In this document: positions 44,279 to 57,600 of the stretch, piece by piece
Numbering within the stretch: position 1 is the stretch's first letter
Layout of the letters: every line of letters begins with the position of its first letter
Assembly: GCF_019393635.1 (NCBI RefSeq)
Contig: NC_057864.1
Span: forward strand, 477,976,617-478,040,616
From: Dromiciops gliroides
Taxonomy: Eukaryota; Chordata; Mammalia; Microbiotheria; Microbiotheriidae
Reading direction: 5' to 3'
Length of the DNA stretch: 64,000 bases
Translations under genes and position numbers: made by a program
Notes under the pieces: model-generated
Told to the model about the DNA's origin: nothing
The model's database searches: none
What the model saw: only the letters and a program-made list of their open reading frames with translations

Positions 44279-47200
44279 GAGTGTGTGTGTGTGTGTGCAC
44301 GCACGCGTGCACTCGCGCGCTCACATGTACACACGTAGATGGCTGAGGTCCCTCTTGAGCTCTGAAGTCTGTACCTTCCACTGCCCTTCTGGAAGAAGGT
44401 GACCACCCACAGCATAAAGCACAGGGCGCCTGACTCGCCTTTGGCCTCTCTGGTTTCTTAATCCGGACTCTGTTTTCCCAACATGTGTTTATTTCACCGT
44501 TCATTATTTATAATACGTAATGAGTTTTCAAGTCTATGCTGACTTCAATGGAAGGACCATGTCAACTCCAAAGCCAAGCCCCCAAACATGCCTGACTGCT
44601 ACCACCTAACACGAGATGAGGCCAGGGGGCAACAAAGCTCAGGTCAGTCAGACTCAGCACTGCTGGCACCACCTTTGGAAGGTAAAAGCCGTCCTCCTTG
44701 CTGTTAACAGTCAGTAACAGACACATGGGAGAGCGATCCACACCGCCCAATCCCGCTGCTAAATCATTTGGCTTAGTTGTTTTTAGGGAATACAGTCTGG
44801 AGGGAAGCATAGAAGATGCTCGTTCAGAAATGATGTCGTTTCCATTTCTGAAACAGAAGCTGGTGAAGAATGTTCCTATTACTTTCTAGAATATAAAACT
44901 GGAGCTAGAAAGGACTAAGGCACCCACGTTCCTTCCTTTTCATTTCACAGATGAGGAAATGGAGGCACCAAGGCCTAAATGACTGGCCCAGTTAGTATCT
45001 GAGACAGGATTTGGAATGGGGCTTGGGGGGGGGGGGGGGCAGATTTTGCTCCTCCTACTCTTGGAAGGTGTAAGCAGGCCCTCCTTAGTCCTGGATGTGA
45101 TGGCTAGAATTAGGGACAAATGTGTTTTCTGGTTTCATTTATTTAAAAAAAATGTTTTTTGAAGGGAGGGGCAAAGAATTTGAGGCGATTTTCCAGACTG
45201 CAGAAGTGCCAAGCCCTTAACTCCCCCATGTGGAAGGGATAACTGCAGTGCCTTCCTCTGCTGATCACCTCTCATTTCTCCTGCCTGTCGCTGGTTTGTT
45301 CTGATTTTCTTTACAGTAAGACTGTTGTTCAGTTCCTCTAATAGGACGTCCATTCTCTGGCCAATGTCAAGGACTCCACATTTAGTGCATCAACAATTAA
45401 ATGAATGCTCGTGGCTCCTTGGCACCACCAGCCTCTGCAGAAAGAGAAGTGGCCTCCCAGCACCGAGAGCCGTTCTGTGTCTTTACCTGTTCCCTAGGTT
45501 GACATGGCTAAACACAGTCCAGCCTACAGTAGGGATGAGCTAGGCAACAACCAGAGCTGGTGCTTCAACCCTGCCAGAACCCAGAATCACCATCTGTCCT
45601 GTGATGAAGGGTCAGAATAACACACTGATAGAGGAGAACATGGGGGGAAAGGAATAAGAAAATGTAAATGTAAAAGGCCACTGGGAAGAAATAAAACTGA
45701 CAAGAGGTGACTTTTTACTGCCGGACTAAAAATTGGCCTTTACCTGCGCCTCACTACAAGAGATCCAAGGGTGTGAAAGAACTTTCAAACATAGTGGGGC
45801 TGAAAACGGTCACTTTTTAATCCTGATGCACCCAGCAACAAACACCCCACCTGGTTTCATGGCCAATGGAGCCAGAGAAGGCTGGGGGAGTGGTGTTTTG
45901 GGGGCAGTCACCTCAAGGAGAATTGGCTATGCTGCTAACAAAGCCAAATAAAGGAAGGTCTCAGGAATTCAGAAGGTGACTGAACTGAAAAATGCTGTAA
46001 TACGGAGATGAGGTATCACATCTGAGCAGTTTATTCTATAGAGCATTTAGGTCCTTGATGCATTTCTACTGAATAGAATCAACTAGTATATACCTAATTG
46101 TGAGACAGGCAAGGGGGAAATGGTGATAGATGCTGTCTTTCTGTCCCCTTTTCCTCTTTGGAGAGAAAAACTGGGCTATGCCGCCAAGGAATGTACACTG
46201 AGCCCTCTGGCTCATGTCTAGCCCACGCCTCTGCTGGCACTTCAGGGTGCAGCCTCCAGGCCTGGCAAGAGAGAAATCACTGCAGGGAAGGGCATGGGGG
46301 CCCCCAAGTGGCCCAAGTGCGTGTGGTCATCACAGTACATTCTCTTTTGTGCTAACAACAAAGGTCCAGGGAAGTGTCTACTGAAGACAACAAAAATACT
46401 GTATTGGGGCAGCTAGGTGGCGCAGTGGATAAAGCACCAGCCCTGGATTCTGGAGGACCCGAGTTCAAATCCAACCTCAGACACCTGACAATTATTAGCT
46501 GTGTGACCCTGGGAAAGTCACTTAATCCCAACTGCCTCACAAAAAAAAAAAAAAATACTGGTATTACTCGGCTGCAGAAACTTCAGATCAAGGGACCTAG
46601 AAGATGGGAAGATGCCAAAGGTATGAGGAAAAACCACAGCCTTTACTGACACCAAAAAAGCAACTGAGAATCCATCAATAATTATCTACCAGTCTGTTTG
46701 TATTCCCATCTAGGTAACATCTGTATGAGAATAATTCATTTTCATGAAGGACATTCCACAGTCGATTGTATTTTTACAGTCACACAACTAACTAGAAGGC
46801 ACAAGAAGACAAGATCTCACTGGGCTCATTATTTGTTGGTTATAAAAATGCATTTGATTGGGCAAAATAAAACAGCACCCTAGAAACTCTCCTCCAACAA
46901 GCAACACCCCAGTCTGAAATCACACAGGACTCCTTGAAAGGTGCCACAACAGAGCAAACCTCTGATTATTATTAATACAAGGAGAGGCATAAAAACAAGG
47001 AGAACTAAGTTCTCCAATGCTGTGTGCCACTAGCATAGAAGAGGGATGCCCTAGAGATGGTGAAGTCTGTTGGATGCTCTTGCCTGAGGAAGACACCATG
47101 CTAACTGCTTTAGTCTCCAAAATATCACAGAACTTATCATCACTCAAAAGAGTTGAATCTAACCATTTCGATTGGAAGTAGATAAAAAGATGGACAATTT

Positions 47201-50200
47201 TGATTACGTAAAATTAAAGGGTTTTATACAAACAAAACTAATGCATCTAAAATTAGAAGAGAAGCCAGAAATTGGGAGAGGGGGAAGGGAGCGAATTTCT
47301 CTGAAAAGTCTCATTTCTAAGTCAAATTTTAAAATAAGAGCCATCCCCTAATTGGTAAATGGTGAAATAATATGGTATCACCTCACACTCATAAGGTTGA
47401 CACAGTTGACAAAAAAAGGAAAGTGACAAATGTTAGAGGAGCTGTGGGAAAACAAATATATTAATGTACTGCCAATGGAGCTATGAAGTAGTGCAACCAT
47501 TCTGGAAAGTAATTTGAAATTATGCCCCACCCCACCCCCAAGCAATTAAACTGTGCAGACCCTTTGACCCACTACCAGGTCTGTACCATAAAGGTCAAAG
47601 AAAGAGGATAAGGACCCATACGCACAAACCTATTTATAGCAGCCCTTTTTGTGAAGACAAAGCCTTGGAAATGGAGGGGATGCCTGTCCAGCAGCTGAGG
47701 ACCAGGCAAACAAGTTGTAGCATATGGATGGGCTGGAATACTGCTGGGCTGTAAAAAATGATGAAGGGGATGGTTTCGGAGAAACCGGGGAAGAACGTAT
47801 GAACTAGCAGAAAGTGAGCAGAACAAACATCTCTGACAGACTTAGGAACCTGCAATTCCAGAGGACTTGGAGCTGCCCACTTCCTGATAGAGAAATGATG
47901 GACTCTGAGGACAGAATGGGGGGTGTGTGTGTGTGTCTCCCCCATGGCCATTGATTCTCAAAGGGTGGGGAAGGAAGAGAACTGAGAACTCACAATAAAC
48001 TAAAACTGACTTTTTCAAAGAAAGAAGTGACAGAGATTCCCTCCTGTGCCATCTGGGATGTGCGGGTGGTGCCCAGCAGCCCACGGGTGTGCTTTATCAC
48101 CACATATGTTAGTCCATGGCCACACGCCTCCAGTCCCTCTGAGCTTCTCCCTGAGAGGATGGCCCATACTTTGGATGCCTACGCTCTTCTGATGATTCTC
48201 AGCATGCTAGTCCTGGAGCACCAGGGCCTCTCAAAGTAGAGGCTGAGGATCCCCCAAAGGGGGAAGCCCACGATGGGAGTGAGGAGGCTACAACATATTG
48301 AGAAAGGGATAAGACCGAAGAAGTCGCATGGGAGACATCACCAGAGGACCAGAGGTCTGAGAGAATGGTCAGGGACATAGTGAGAGCATGGGACGCCCAA
48401 GGCTATGCCTGCAAGCTGCCTCCCTGGGGGCACTCTTCACTGACCCCCTGGAGGGAGGTGTACTGGGGAGTCTCAGAGTGGTAGGATGAGTGCTCAGGCA
48501 CTCACTGGGCTGTTGTTTGTCTTCAGATGCAGGCTCCAACTAGACAACAGACTTTGTAAGGGTAGGGACTACACCCATGCCTCTCTATGTATCCCTAAGC
48601 CCAAATAACAGCAAGAAAATGAAAACCCAAGGGAGGAGAGAAAAATGTAAGAAAAGAACTGATAACCTTCAATCAGCTGAGAGCTCCATAAGCAAATATA
48701 CCCCAGTTCAGAAAGCCCTTGAAAACGGGCCCATTACAGAACTACTCTCTCTAATGTCGATAAATTCACAGGGACCGGTAAAAGTTTCAGAAAACTGCAG
48801 CTAGGCAAAAGGAGGAAGAGGCAGAAGCTACAGACCAGAAACATGAACAGAAGTGAAATTCTAGAATGAAATATTAGATGGTAAGTATTTGGAAATGTGA
48901 GCATTTAAGGGAAAAAAGAAAAAACCCCCAAATCTTTGATTTCTAGAAGCTGGTAAGGGTTCTTTAACTCAAACACAACTAATCTGACTTCCCTTTAAAA
49001 AAAAAACCTTTTAGAAAATGAGGTCACTAGACCAGGCGATGAGAAGACTCAAACAGAAATGGAATCTTGCTCTCAGCAAGGTGAGGCAGGCTCAGCAGTC
49101 CCATGATGAAGCATCATCATGGTGGTGCCGAGGCGACCTCTGGCCTTCCTAAAGGCTATGCCAGTGGATGCACCGTGGGAAGTTCTGGCAGGTTCTACCA
49201 CCATCTTTCTAGCTGGGAAGGCTTTAAGGCTAGCTCTGAGGAGATGCGGTCATTTACAAAGTATTATCTGGCATACAATTAGAACATAACCCTAAGTTAT
49301 TTACACAAGTTACTGATGAATTTTTAAAGTGGGAAATGGGCAACAGAAATGACACGAACAATGACCATAATGATTTCGCCCAGAAATTATACCAGTTGTA
49401 AATTAATTGTTTTAAGAGGTCCAAAAGACCCAGGCAAACCCCTTAGTCAGCAAACACTGACTCACCGGCCAAACGCAACAATGGCTTGGAATGTAGATTC
49501 ACCTGTAAAATCTCTGGTGGAAGCAGCTGACTCATAAAGCAGGAGGAGAGAAAGTAGAGTCAGTCTAAAAGAGGCCTGACATTGCAGCAGCTGGTTCAAG
49601 GTTTTTACACAAAACACAACAGGCACTCGTGACTCATAAAATCCAATTAAAAACTACTTTAAGAATTAAACATTACAAGCATCCAGTCCAAGAATAAAAG
49701 GGATGTTAAAATACAATTCCCGCTCCCAGCTGCCAGATCAGGAACTCAAGGAAGCAGCCCTGAAGCAGCCAGATCTCCACACCAAGTGTGGCGGCTTTTC
49801 CCCTCCCCCAAGTTAATCCACTAATAGTCCAAGCTTACAGATGTGCAAAGGGTTTAGAGCAGCTGGGGCAGTAGCCAGCTCTCACTCTCAGGAGAGCACT
49901 GGGGTGGTGGCAGCCAAGCTCCTGCCACATCTGCCACTACCCCCCCCCCAGCAAAGTCACTCCAGGGGTGCAAGAGTGAAAACTGAAGGAAGACAAGAGA
50001 AGAAAAAGGGGGACAAATTTGAACTGTTTCTTTCACCAAGGCCAATGGAACCATCCCCCTTGGACCCCACCGTCACAATTCCTGACATGACACCTGAGGA
50101 AAAGGAAATGGTGCCAAGGAGATTGAGTGCCCCTCCCATCTCCACAAAATCTCAAGAAGGTCTCACACACACCCACTCTCTCACACTCTTACCAACCATG

Positions 50201-53200
50201 CTTACACACCCACACACATACCAGGCTCTCATAACCACATTCTCTCTCACACCCACACTTTACACAGCTCCCTCCCTTCCTCTGTGGAGAAGGTGGACAG
50301 TGTGAGTGGCATCATTGGAAAGAACTCCCAGACCAGCTGAGTATCTGAGAGAAAAGGTCACCGAGATCAGGGGGCAAAGGACTCACACACAGTTAGAGCT
50401 AGAGCACAGCAGAACCAGCACCAAATTCCAGTTTTGGTGATTCTAAATCCACTGCTTTAATGGAAGTTGTTCTTCCTAGGGAGTTCAAAGGGGCAGATGA
50501 TATTGTATAAAATCAGCAAAATTCTCTGGTCTAAGATGAAAACAGGGCAGCTGGGTGGTACTGTGGATAGAGCACCGGCCCTGGAGTCAGAAAGATTCCT
50601 TTCAAACCTAGCTTCAGACATTCACTAGCTGTGTGACCCTGGGCAAGTCATTTCACCCTGTTTGCCTCAGTTACCTCATTGGTAAAATGAGCTGAGAAGT
50701 AAATGGTAAACCACTCCAGTATCTCTGCCAAGAAAACCCCAAACCAGGTCACAAAGACTAGGACACAACTGAAACGAGTAAACAGCAAAGCTGAAAGTAT
50801 CACAACTACTGCTCCAGGAGAGAAAAGACATGAACCAAGCCCCTTTAAAAACACCCATGATGGGGCAGCTAGGTGGCACATTGGATAAAGCACCGGCCCT
50901 GGAGTCAGGAGGACCTGAGTTCAAATCCGGCCTCAGACACTTAACACCTACTAGCTGTGTGACCCTGGGCAAATCACTTAACCCCAATTGCCTCACTAAA
51001 AAATAAAAAATTTAAAATAAAAAAAAAAACAAGAACAAAAACACCCATGATGGCCCTGGGCCAGACGCCCCAAACAATGCTGTCTCTGGACAAGCTCAGT
51101 CCATCCTCCTGAGGAAGGCGTGGCTGGCGGCCTGCTCCTCCATAACACCACCACCACCTACCTTCCTTCTTCTGCTGCTCCTGTTTCGCCTTCTTAGCCA
51201 GTAACTTCTTCTCTTTCAGCTTCTGACTGGAAAGGAAAAGAAAAACCTCCGTAGGTCGTTGGTATCTAAAACACTTCTTTAGCCTTTCAGAAAATGGACT
51301 CATGCACTGGCTCTTTCCACCAGGACCCTCAGAATATCACAGGTGAAAACAAGACCACACAGTCAGCAGGAGCTTCCCAAGATGCCCTGGTGCCACAACA
51401 CACACAGCATTTGAGTCTTTTGCCAAGGGGAGCCCACAACTAGGCTCAGGGCCAGCCTGGCTTCACTGCTCAACCAGGGCAGGGCAAAGCAGGGCCCCTG
51501 AGTCCTCTTGGACAATTACATAATTGCTAGAGGTGAAATCTGGGATCCCTGGGGGATTTATCAGTATCAAGTCTGTGGTTCTGAAACATTTAGACCTGGC
51601 CTGTTCCTGACCAGAGTGTGCATTTGAAAACAATGCAGAGAATGCTGAAATCAACATGCAAGAGTAGCAAGTAAATGTAGACTGTTCAACTAACAATCTC
51701 AAATTGATAGAAGCATCAGACAAATGGGGGCTTTACATGTATCACAGACCCATAACTATCCAGGCTTGGAGGTTTGGGGACAAAACATAATTGCTTTTGA
51801 TTTTTGTGTCCTTGGCACTTAACAGTCAATGACAGCTGCCATTTACACCAATCAATCAATCATCATTTATTAAGCACCTACTGTGTGCTTCATGGGGGGG
51901 GGCGGGGGAAATACTAAAAACAGGCAAAAAGCAGTCCGTACCCTCAGGGAGTTTACAATCCAATGGGGGAGACAACATGCACACAAGCACATACAAAGTG
52001 AGCACTACACCGGACAGAGTAAAGAGTAAAGAGGGGCTGGGGAGAGCTCCCTGTAGAAGGTGGGATTTTAGCTAGGATTTAAATAGTCAGAGCAGAGGAG
52101 GGAGAGCAGCCCAGGTTTGGGAGATAGTCAAAGACAATGGCTGGAGGCAAGAGATGAAGGGTCTTGTTTGCTGACCAGGCAGGAGGCTGTGTCGCTGTAT
52201 CCAAGAACATATATTGGGGAGTAAGGTGTAAGGCTCCTGGAAAGGCAAAGTGGGGCTGGGTTATGAGGGGCTTTGAATGCCAAACAGAGGATTTTGTATT
52301 TGACCCTGGGGGCCACTGCAGTTTATTAACTGGGGGAGTGACACAAGCAAACATGTGCTCTAGGAAAATCACATCAGTGATTGAATGGAGGGTGGCCTGG
52401 AGCAGGAGAGTAGAGGCCGGCAGATCTCTGCTTTTTCGTTAAAAAACATTTTACATACACGATTTCATTAGATCCTCAAGGTAACTCTGAGGAGGTGGGT
52501 AAGTACTGTCCTCACTTAACAGATAAGGAAACTGAGGCCCGGAGAGATCAGTAATTTGCCCAAGGTCACAGATACCAGGTAGCAGGCCTGGAAATTTGAC
52601 CAGCAATCCTTCCCCAGCGCCACAAATCCTTATGCCAAAAAATACCCAAGGGATGAGAGTTCAGAGAGATCATGAGGAGGAAGAAATTGAGCTCATTTTC
52701 ATACTGAAAATTGTTTTAGAGGGAAAAATAATCTCTCCAGCATTAAGATTTTCTGCAAGATTGCCATTCACATCAAACAGAATATTGGGAGAATGCTGGA
52801 AAATGATAAACCAGAACATCTGGCTTCTTCTTGACCCCCACGACTAGAATTTGGTCTGGATTCCATTAACGCCAAGATCTCCCAACCCTGACTCAGATTT
52901 TTCTGGTCCCTTTCATCAGCTAAAAACTCATTTTCAATCTGAAAAAACAACTAGACCCCATTTTCCAGAGCTAAGGCTCAGCAAACAAGCTGTGCCCTGA
53001 GCTTGGCAGGACAACAATACTTTGTGATCACCCCTGGATGCCCTCATCCTCTGAGCTAGTCACACAATTCACCAGGTGTTCTCTCATCAAAGACAAGTAC
53101 TGGAAAAACTCGGATCGTCCAGCAATGAATCAAACTTGTCACATGCTTTCTGCTCCGTCATTGTCAGGGCTACAACTCAGTGGGCAGCCACTAGTCTAAG

Positions 53201-54658
53201 TACTGAGATCTCCCCACACTGCCTCGGGCCCCCCACTAGGGGCGGGGCCTCAGCCCATGTGTCTATAGCTCCTCCTTGCTTGCAAGCCCTTTTCACTCTG
53301 AAAATAAAACTATTAATTTCTGACTCTCCTGTCTCTGGCCTGCTCTGTTCAGCTCTGGCCGGTTCTGTTCGGATGACAAATCACAAGGAAGGCTGCCTCC
53401 ATTCCCTGAAGCCTCCAAGATTATTGTCCCACTGCCAGTGTGACCTTGGATCAGTCACTTCCCCTCAGAGGTGCCTCCAGGAGTCATCTCTAGGATTGTT
53501 TCCCAGCCCTAAACCCCGAGGTCTGAAAGGCCATCTCTTACCGCTTCTTCCGGCGTTTTGCAGTCTGCTCCTCGGCTGTCACTTTATTCCTCTGCAGCCT
53601 CTCCTGGAACTCTGCATCCATTTTTTGCTGCAAAGAAAATGTCGCTTTAGAAACATTCTCATCTGGCCAAACTGGGGGTCTCTTGTACAGGCAGCGTGGT
53701 GATTTACAAAGGCCTCTCCTCCTCGCTGCTTTGGGAGGTGAATGGTGAACATCTCATCATCAGTCTCATTTTACAAAGTAGGAAAGTGAGGCTCCAGGAG
53801 GAAGTCAGAAACAAGTACAGACCCGAAGTGGAACGCCAGCCTCAGTGCTCTGACTCCGAGTGGGAGGTAGCCCAACTCCATCATGCCTTTTCAAGTGGTA
53901 CTGCTGTAGTCATCTGGGGGTGGGGGGAACGCATACGAAAGGGAGCTCTGGGGGCCAAGGTCTTTTCTCAGGGTGAAGTAATTCTTTCAAGTCGCAAGAA
54001 CACTATTTGATTGATGAGTATGTCCTGTAGCAAGGCAACTTGGTGTATGGAGCACTGGACTCCGGAAGACCTGAGTTCAAATCTGGCCTCATTCACTTAA
54101 TGGTAAGCCACTTAACCTCTGCTTCGATAGCCTCATCTGTAAAATGGGAGTAATGTCACGTGTTCTGTGAACCAAACGAGGTAAACTCGTGCGAGTGCTG
54201 TGTTCACACTAGCCGGTATTAAGATATGTGTAAGAAAAAATACAAAAGGAAAAACGAACCAGAGGGACCAAGGGCGGGGCTGGGGAGTCCAAGCTGGCTC
54301 AGAGGTGACCGGGATTCCATTTGAGAAAGGGTGCAGGGGTGGCTAGGGGGCGCAGTGGATAGAGCACTGGCCCTGGAGTCAGGAGGACCTGAGTTCAAAT
54401 CTGCCCTCAGACACTTAACACTTACTAGCTGTGTGACCCTGGGCAAGTCACTTAACCCCCATTGCCTCAAAAAAAAAAAGGTGCATTGATTGCTCCCTGA
54501 CACAAGAGCCCCAGGGGATGCAGCTGAGAATCATGGAACTCCAGGATCTCCAAGCCAAAGGCCAATGGATCGGAGGAGGCATTGGATGGGTACAAAGGAA
54601 TGCAGACTATGGCCTGCAATGACATCTGTGTGTGAAGGCATGCATCCCCAGCCCAGAC

Positions 54659-54693
<35 letters not shown>

Positions 54694-57600
54694 CACCCTT
54701 CACCCATCCCATAGTCCAGCCCAAATGCCCTCTTTGCCCTTCCTGTCTATGCCTGTTCTCCCTCTTAGAATCCCTGGTTTCCTTCCCCTTCTACATGAGG
54801 TCTTCCTAAGGGCCCTACTGCTGGCGCCAACCCCCCCCAATCATTTTGTCATCTCCCTATATATGTGCCTCACCTCCGCAAGTACAAGTGAGTCCCTGGA
54901 GCCTGCCAGGCATGTGTCTGATCCCCTAGCAGGCAGACTAAGTAACAGACACACAGGTGCCCTTTCCCCTTCCCCAGTCTCCTAACAACTTCCTAGCTTT
55001 ACTCTCTCCCTAACTCAGATACATTTTGTTTACCGCCCCTTAGATTTTGGTTCTGTTTTTGTGTTTGTTGGCTGACTGACAGCTTGAGGGGTGGCACTGC
55101 CATCTACAAATATGCAAAGGTCTCCAGGACGCTGAATGGGACCTTCCATACAGGATTAACCACCCGTATTAACCCACAGTCAGGGCTCTAGCTAAGGAAT
55201 AATTAATAAGAAGGCCCAGGGTCTCTCCACCCAAGGGCTGCTCGTCCTGGAATCTCTGCTGGGCCCACCCCACTTCTCCCACTGGTGGAGATCCCCCCAG
55301 AGCCCCCCACTTTGTGGAAAGCCTGCCTTTTTTCCCCTCTACAACCCATTCCTGACTTTCTAGATTTCAAAACCAAGACTCTATTCAGTGAATGGGCTCA
55401 TATTAACTTGGTTACAAATAATTATGGGCATCCCTGATGCCCAGCACAGCACTCAATACACAGTGAACATGGAACAGGTGCTTTTTCATTCATTAATTGT
55501 TTTTTTAAAAGAAATGCTCAAAAAAAAATTGCTCAACTTGAAAAGCTAGAAAAAGAACAAATTAGAAATCCCCAATTAGATACTAAACTAGAGATCCTGA
55601 AAACTAAAGGAGAAATTACTAAGATTGAAAGCAAGACAACTATAGAATTAATCAATAAAACTAAGAGCTAGTTTTATGAAAAAACCAATAAAACAGATAA
55701 AATGTTGGTTAATTTCATTTAAAAAAAAGAAAGAAGAAAACCAAATTACCAGTATCAAAAATGAAAAGGGTGATGTTACCACCAATAAAGTGGAAATTAA
55801 ATAAATAATTAGGAATTATTTTGCCCAACTGTATGCAAATAAATTTGACAATCTAAATGAAATGGATGAATATTTACAAAAATACAAACTGCCCAGCAAT
55901 ACCACTTTTGGGTCTTTTCCCCAAAGAAATCATGGAAAGGGGAAAGGGACCCACATGTACAAAAATATTTATAGCTGCTCTTTATGTGGTGGCAAGGAAT
56001 TGGAAATTATAGGGATGCCCATCAATTGGGGAATGGCTGAACAAGTTGTGGTATATGAATGTAATAGAATACTATTGTGCTGTAAGAAACGATGAGCAGG
56101 AGGAGTTCTCTTATAACATGACTAATGCAGAAATATGTTTAATGTTATTATATATATATATATCAGATTACCTGCTGTCTAGGGGAGGGGGGAGGTAGAG
56201 AGGGGAAGGAGGGAGAAAAATCTGAAATTGGAAAGCGTGTATAAACAAAAGTTGAGAACTATCTTTACATGTAACTGGAAAAAAATAAAATGCTTTATTA
56301 TCTATCTATTTATTTGTATTTTTTTTAGTGAGGCAATTGGGGTTAAGTGACTTGCCCAGGGTCACACAGCCAGTAAGTGTTAAGTGTCTGAAGTTGAATT
56401 TGAACTCAGGTACTCCTGACTCCAGAGCCGGTGCTCTATCCACTGTGCCACCTAGCTGCCCCTTCAAATGCTTTATCAAAAAAAAGAGAAATGTTTCTAC
56501 CAATTCTCTTCCCCCTCAGCTTCTGGGGTCTTCCTAGCCCAGACTGCCTACCAGCCCTTCGATATCCCTCCACAAGGCCTGTCCCCTTCTCTCAGAGCCC
56601 CCAGTGTTGGGGGGGCCAGGCCAGACAGACTTCATTCCCCTCCTGGACCTGAGTCTAACTCTCTGCACTTTACAACCATGACCTTCCCCTTTTTCCTGCC
56701 TGTCAGCTGTCCCCCTCTTGGAATGTAAGCTCCTTGAGGGCAGGGCAGGCTGTCTGTCTTTGTGCTTGCATCTGTATCCGCAGTGCTCCGTACCTGGCAC
56801 AGAGTAAGGGCCTAATGTAGACTTGTTTCTGTCCCAAGGAGCACTTTCCCAGAAGCAGTGTCACCCAGAGCCTGCTTCTTTCCACTGCTGGTTCCCTTAC
56901 TCAAGCCTCCCAGTTATGGGCAGAGAGATGTCCCGTGTGCCCCCGCTCCCTATGGGCAGGTCCCACTGAACCCTACTTCTCTGCTATTTTTAGAGACACT
57001 CCTGGCAATGCTTCCAAGAGCCAAGCAAACAAGGCTAACTCCTCTTTCAGAGGAGCCCTTCAGATACTGGCAGGAGGCACAAGCACCTCACCCTCATCCA
57101 AGCTCCAGCACATCAAATTCCACCCAAGACACCCTGGCCTCCCCAGATGCAGCACCCACGGCCACGGCCGGCCAAACAGACCAGCCACGCAAGGAGCCTT
57201 GACTCACCTTCTCAGCCATGGCGTCCATGAAGTCCTGTCTCTGATATTCCCTGCGCCGAAGATGTCTGTAGACATGAAACTCCCCACTGCCAGCACCAGC
57301 ACTCGAACCTAGGGCAGGATGGAAGGGAAGTTACTGAGTGCTAGTCTTCAGAGCTGTCCAAAACTAGGATGAAAGCATCTCATACTCTGGCGGCTGGGGA
57401 GAAGAGAACTGTAATAGACCAGAGAGAAAGTGACAAGAGGCCTGAATGAGGAGGCTGGGCAGAGAAAGGACGAGGGCAACAGACTGGATGGGGGGATGAA
57501 GGAGAAAGAGGGTGGAAGAGAAACTGAATGACTAGAGAAATGATGGTGCTCTCATCACAAGTGTGAGAAACAGGCATATCAACTATCAACTCGTACTTAT

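Larger units (their letters stand above)
37078..51161. other. PRKRIP1 intron 5 (14 kb): contents
   Basis: SINEs at 37177, 38264, 41040, 41546, 42984 (minus), 46406 and 50863; a Mar1 copy at 50543; a 340 bp direct duplication (about 41311-41844 and 44494-44837); L1 3' fragments at 42535-42745 and 47150-47830; a GT microsatellite at 44238-44310. 39300-40900 and 48000-50500 look unique and non-coding. Long open frames at 39228-39792 and 40013-40507 overlap on both strands and show no family I recognise. Confidence 0.7.
53628..57207. other. PRKRIP1 intron 3: contents
   Basis: MIR-like SINE at 54030-54215, SINE at 54334-54479, CA microsatellite at 54668-54696, an internally deleted L1 at about 55504-56300 and a minus-strand SINE at 56318-56462 inserted in the L1 tail. 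54700-55450 and 56500-57200 look unique. Confidence 0.7.

Noticed and set aside
44238-44335. GT/CG alternating run as an origin or recombination signal
   Set aside because: An ordinary microsatellite explains it; there is no further evidence.
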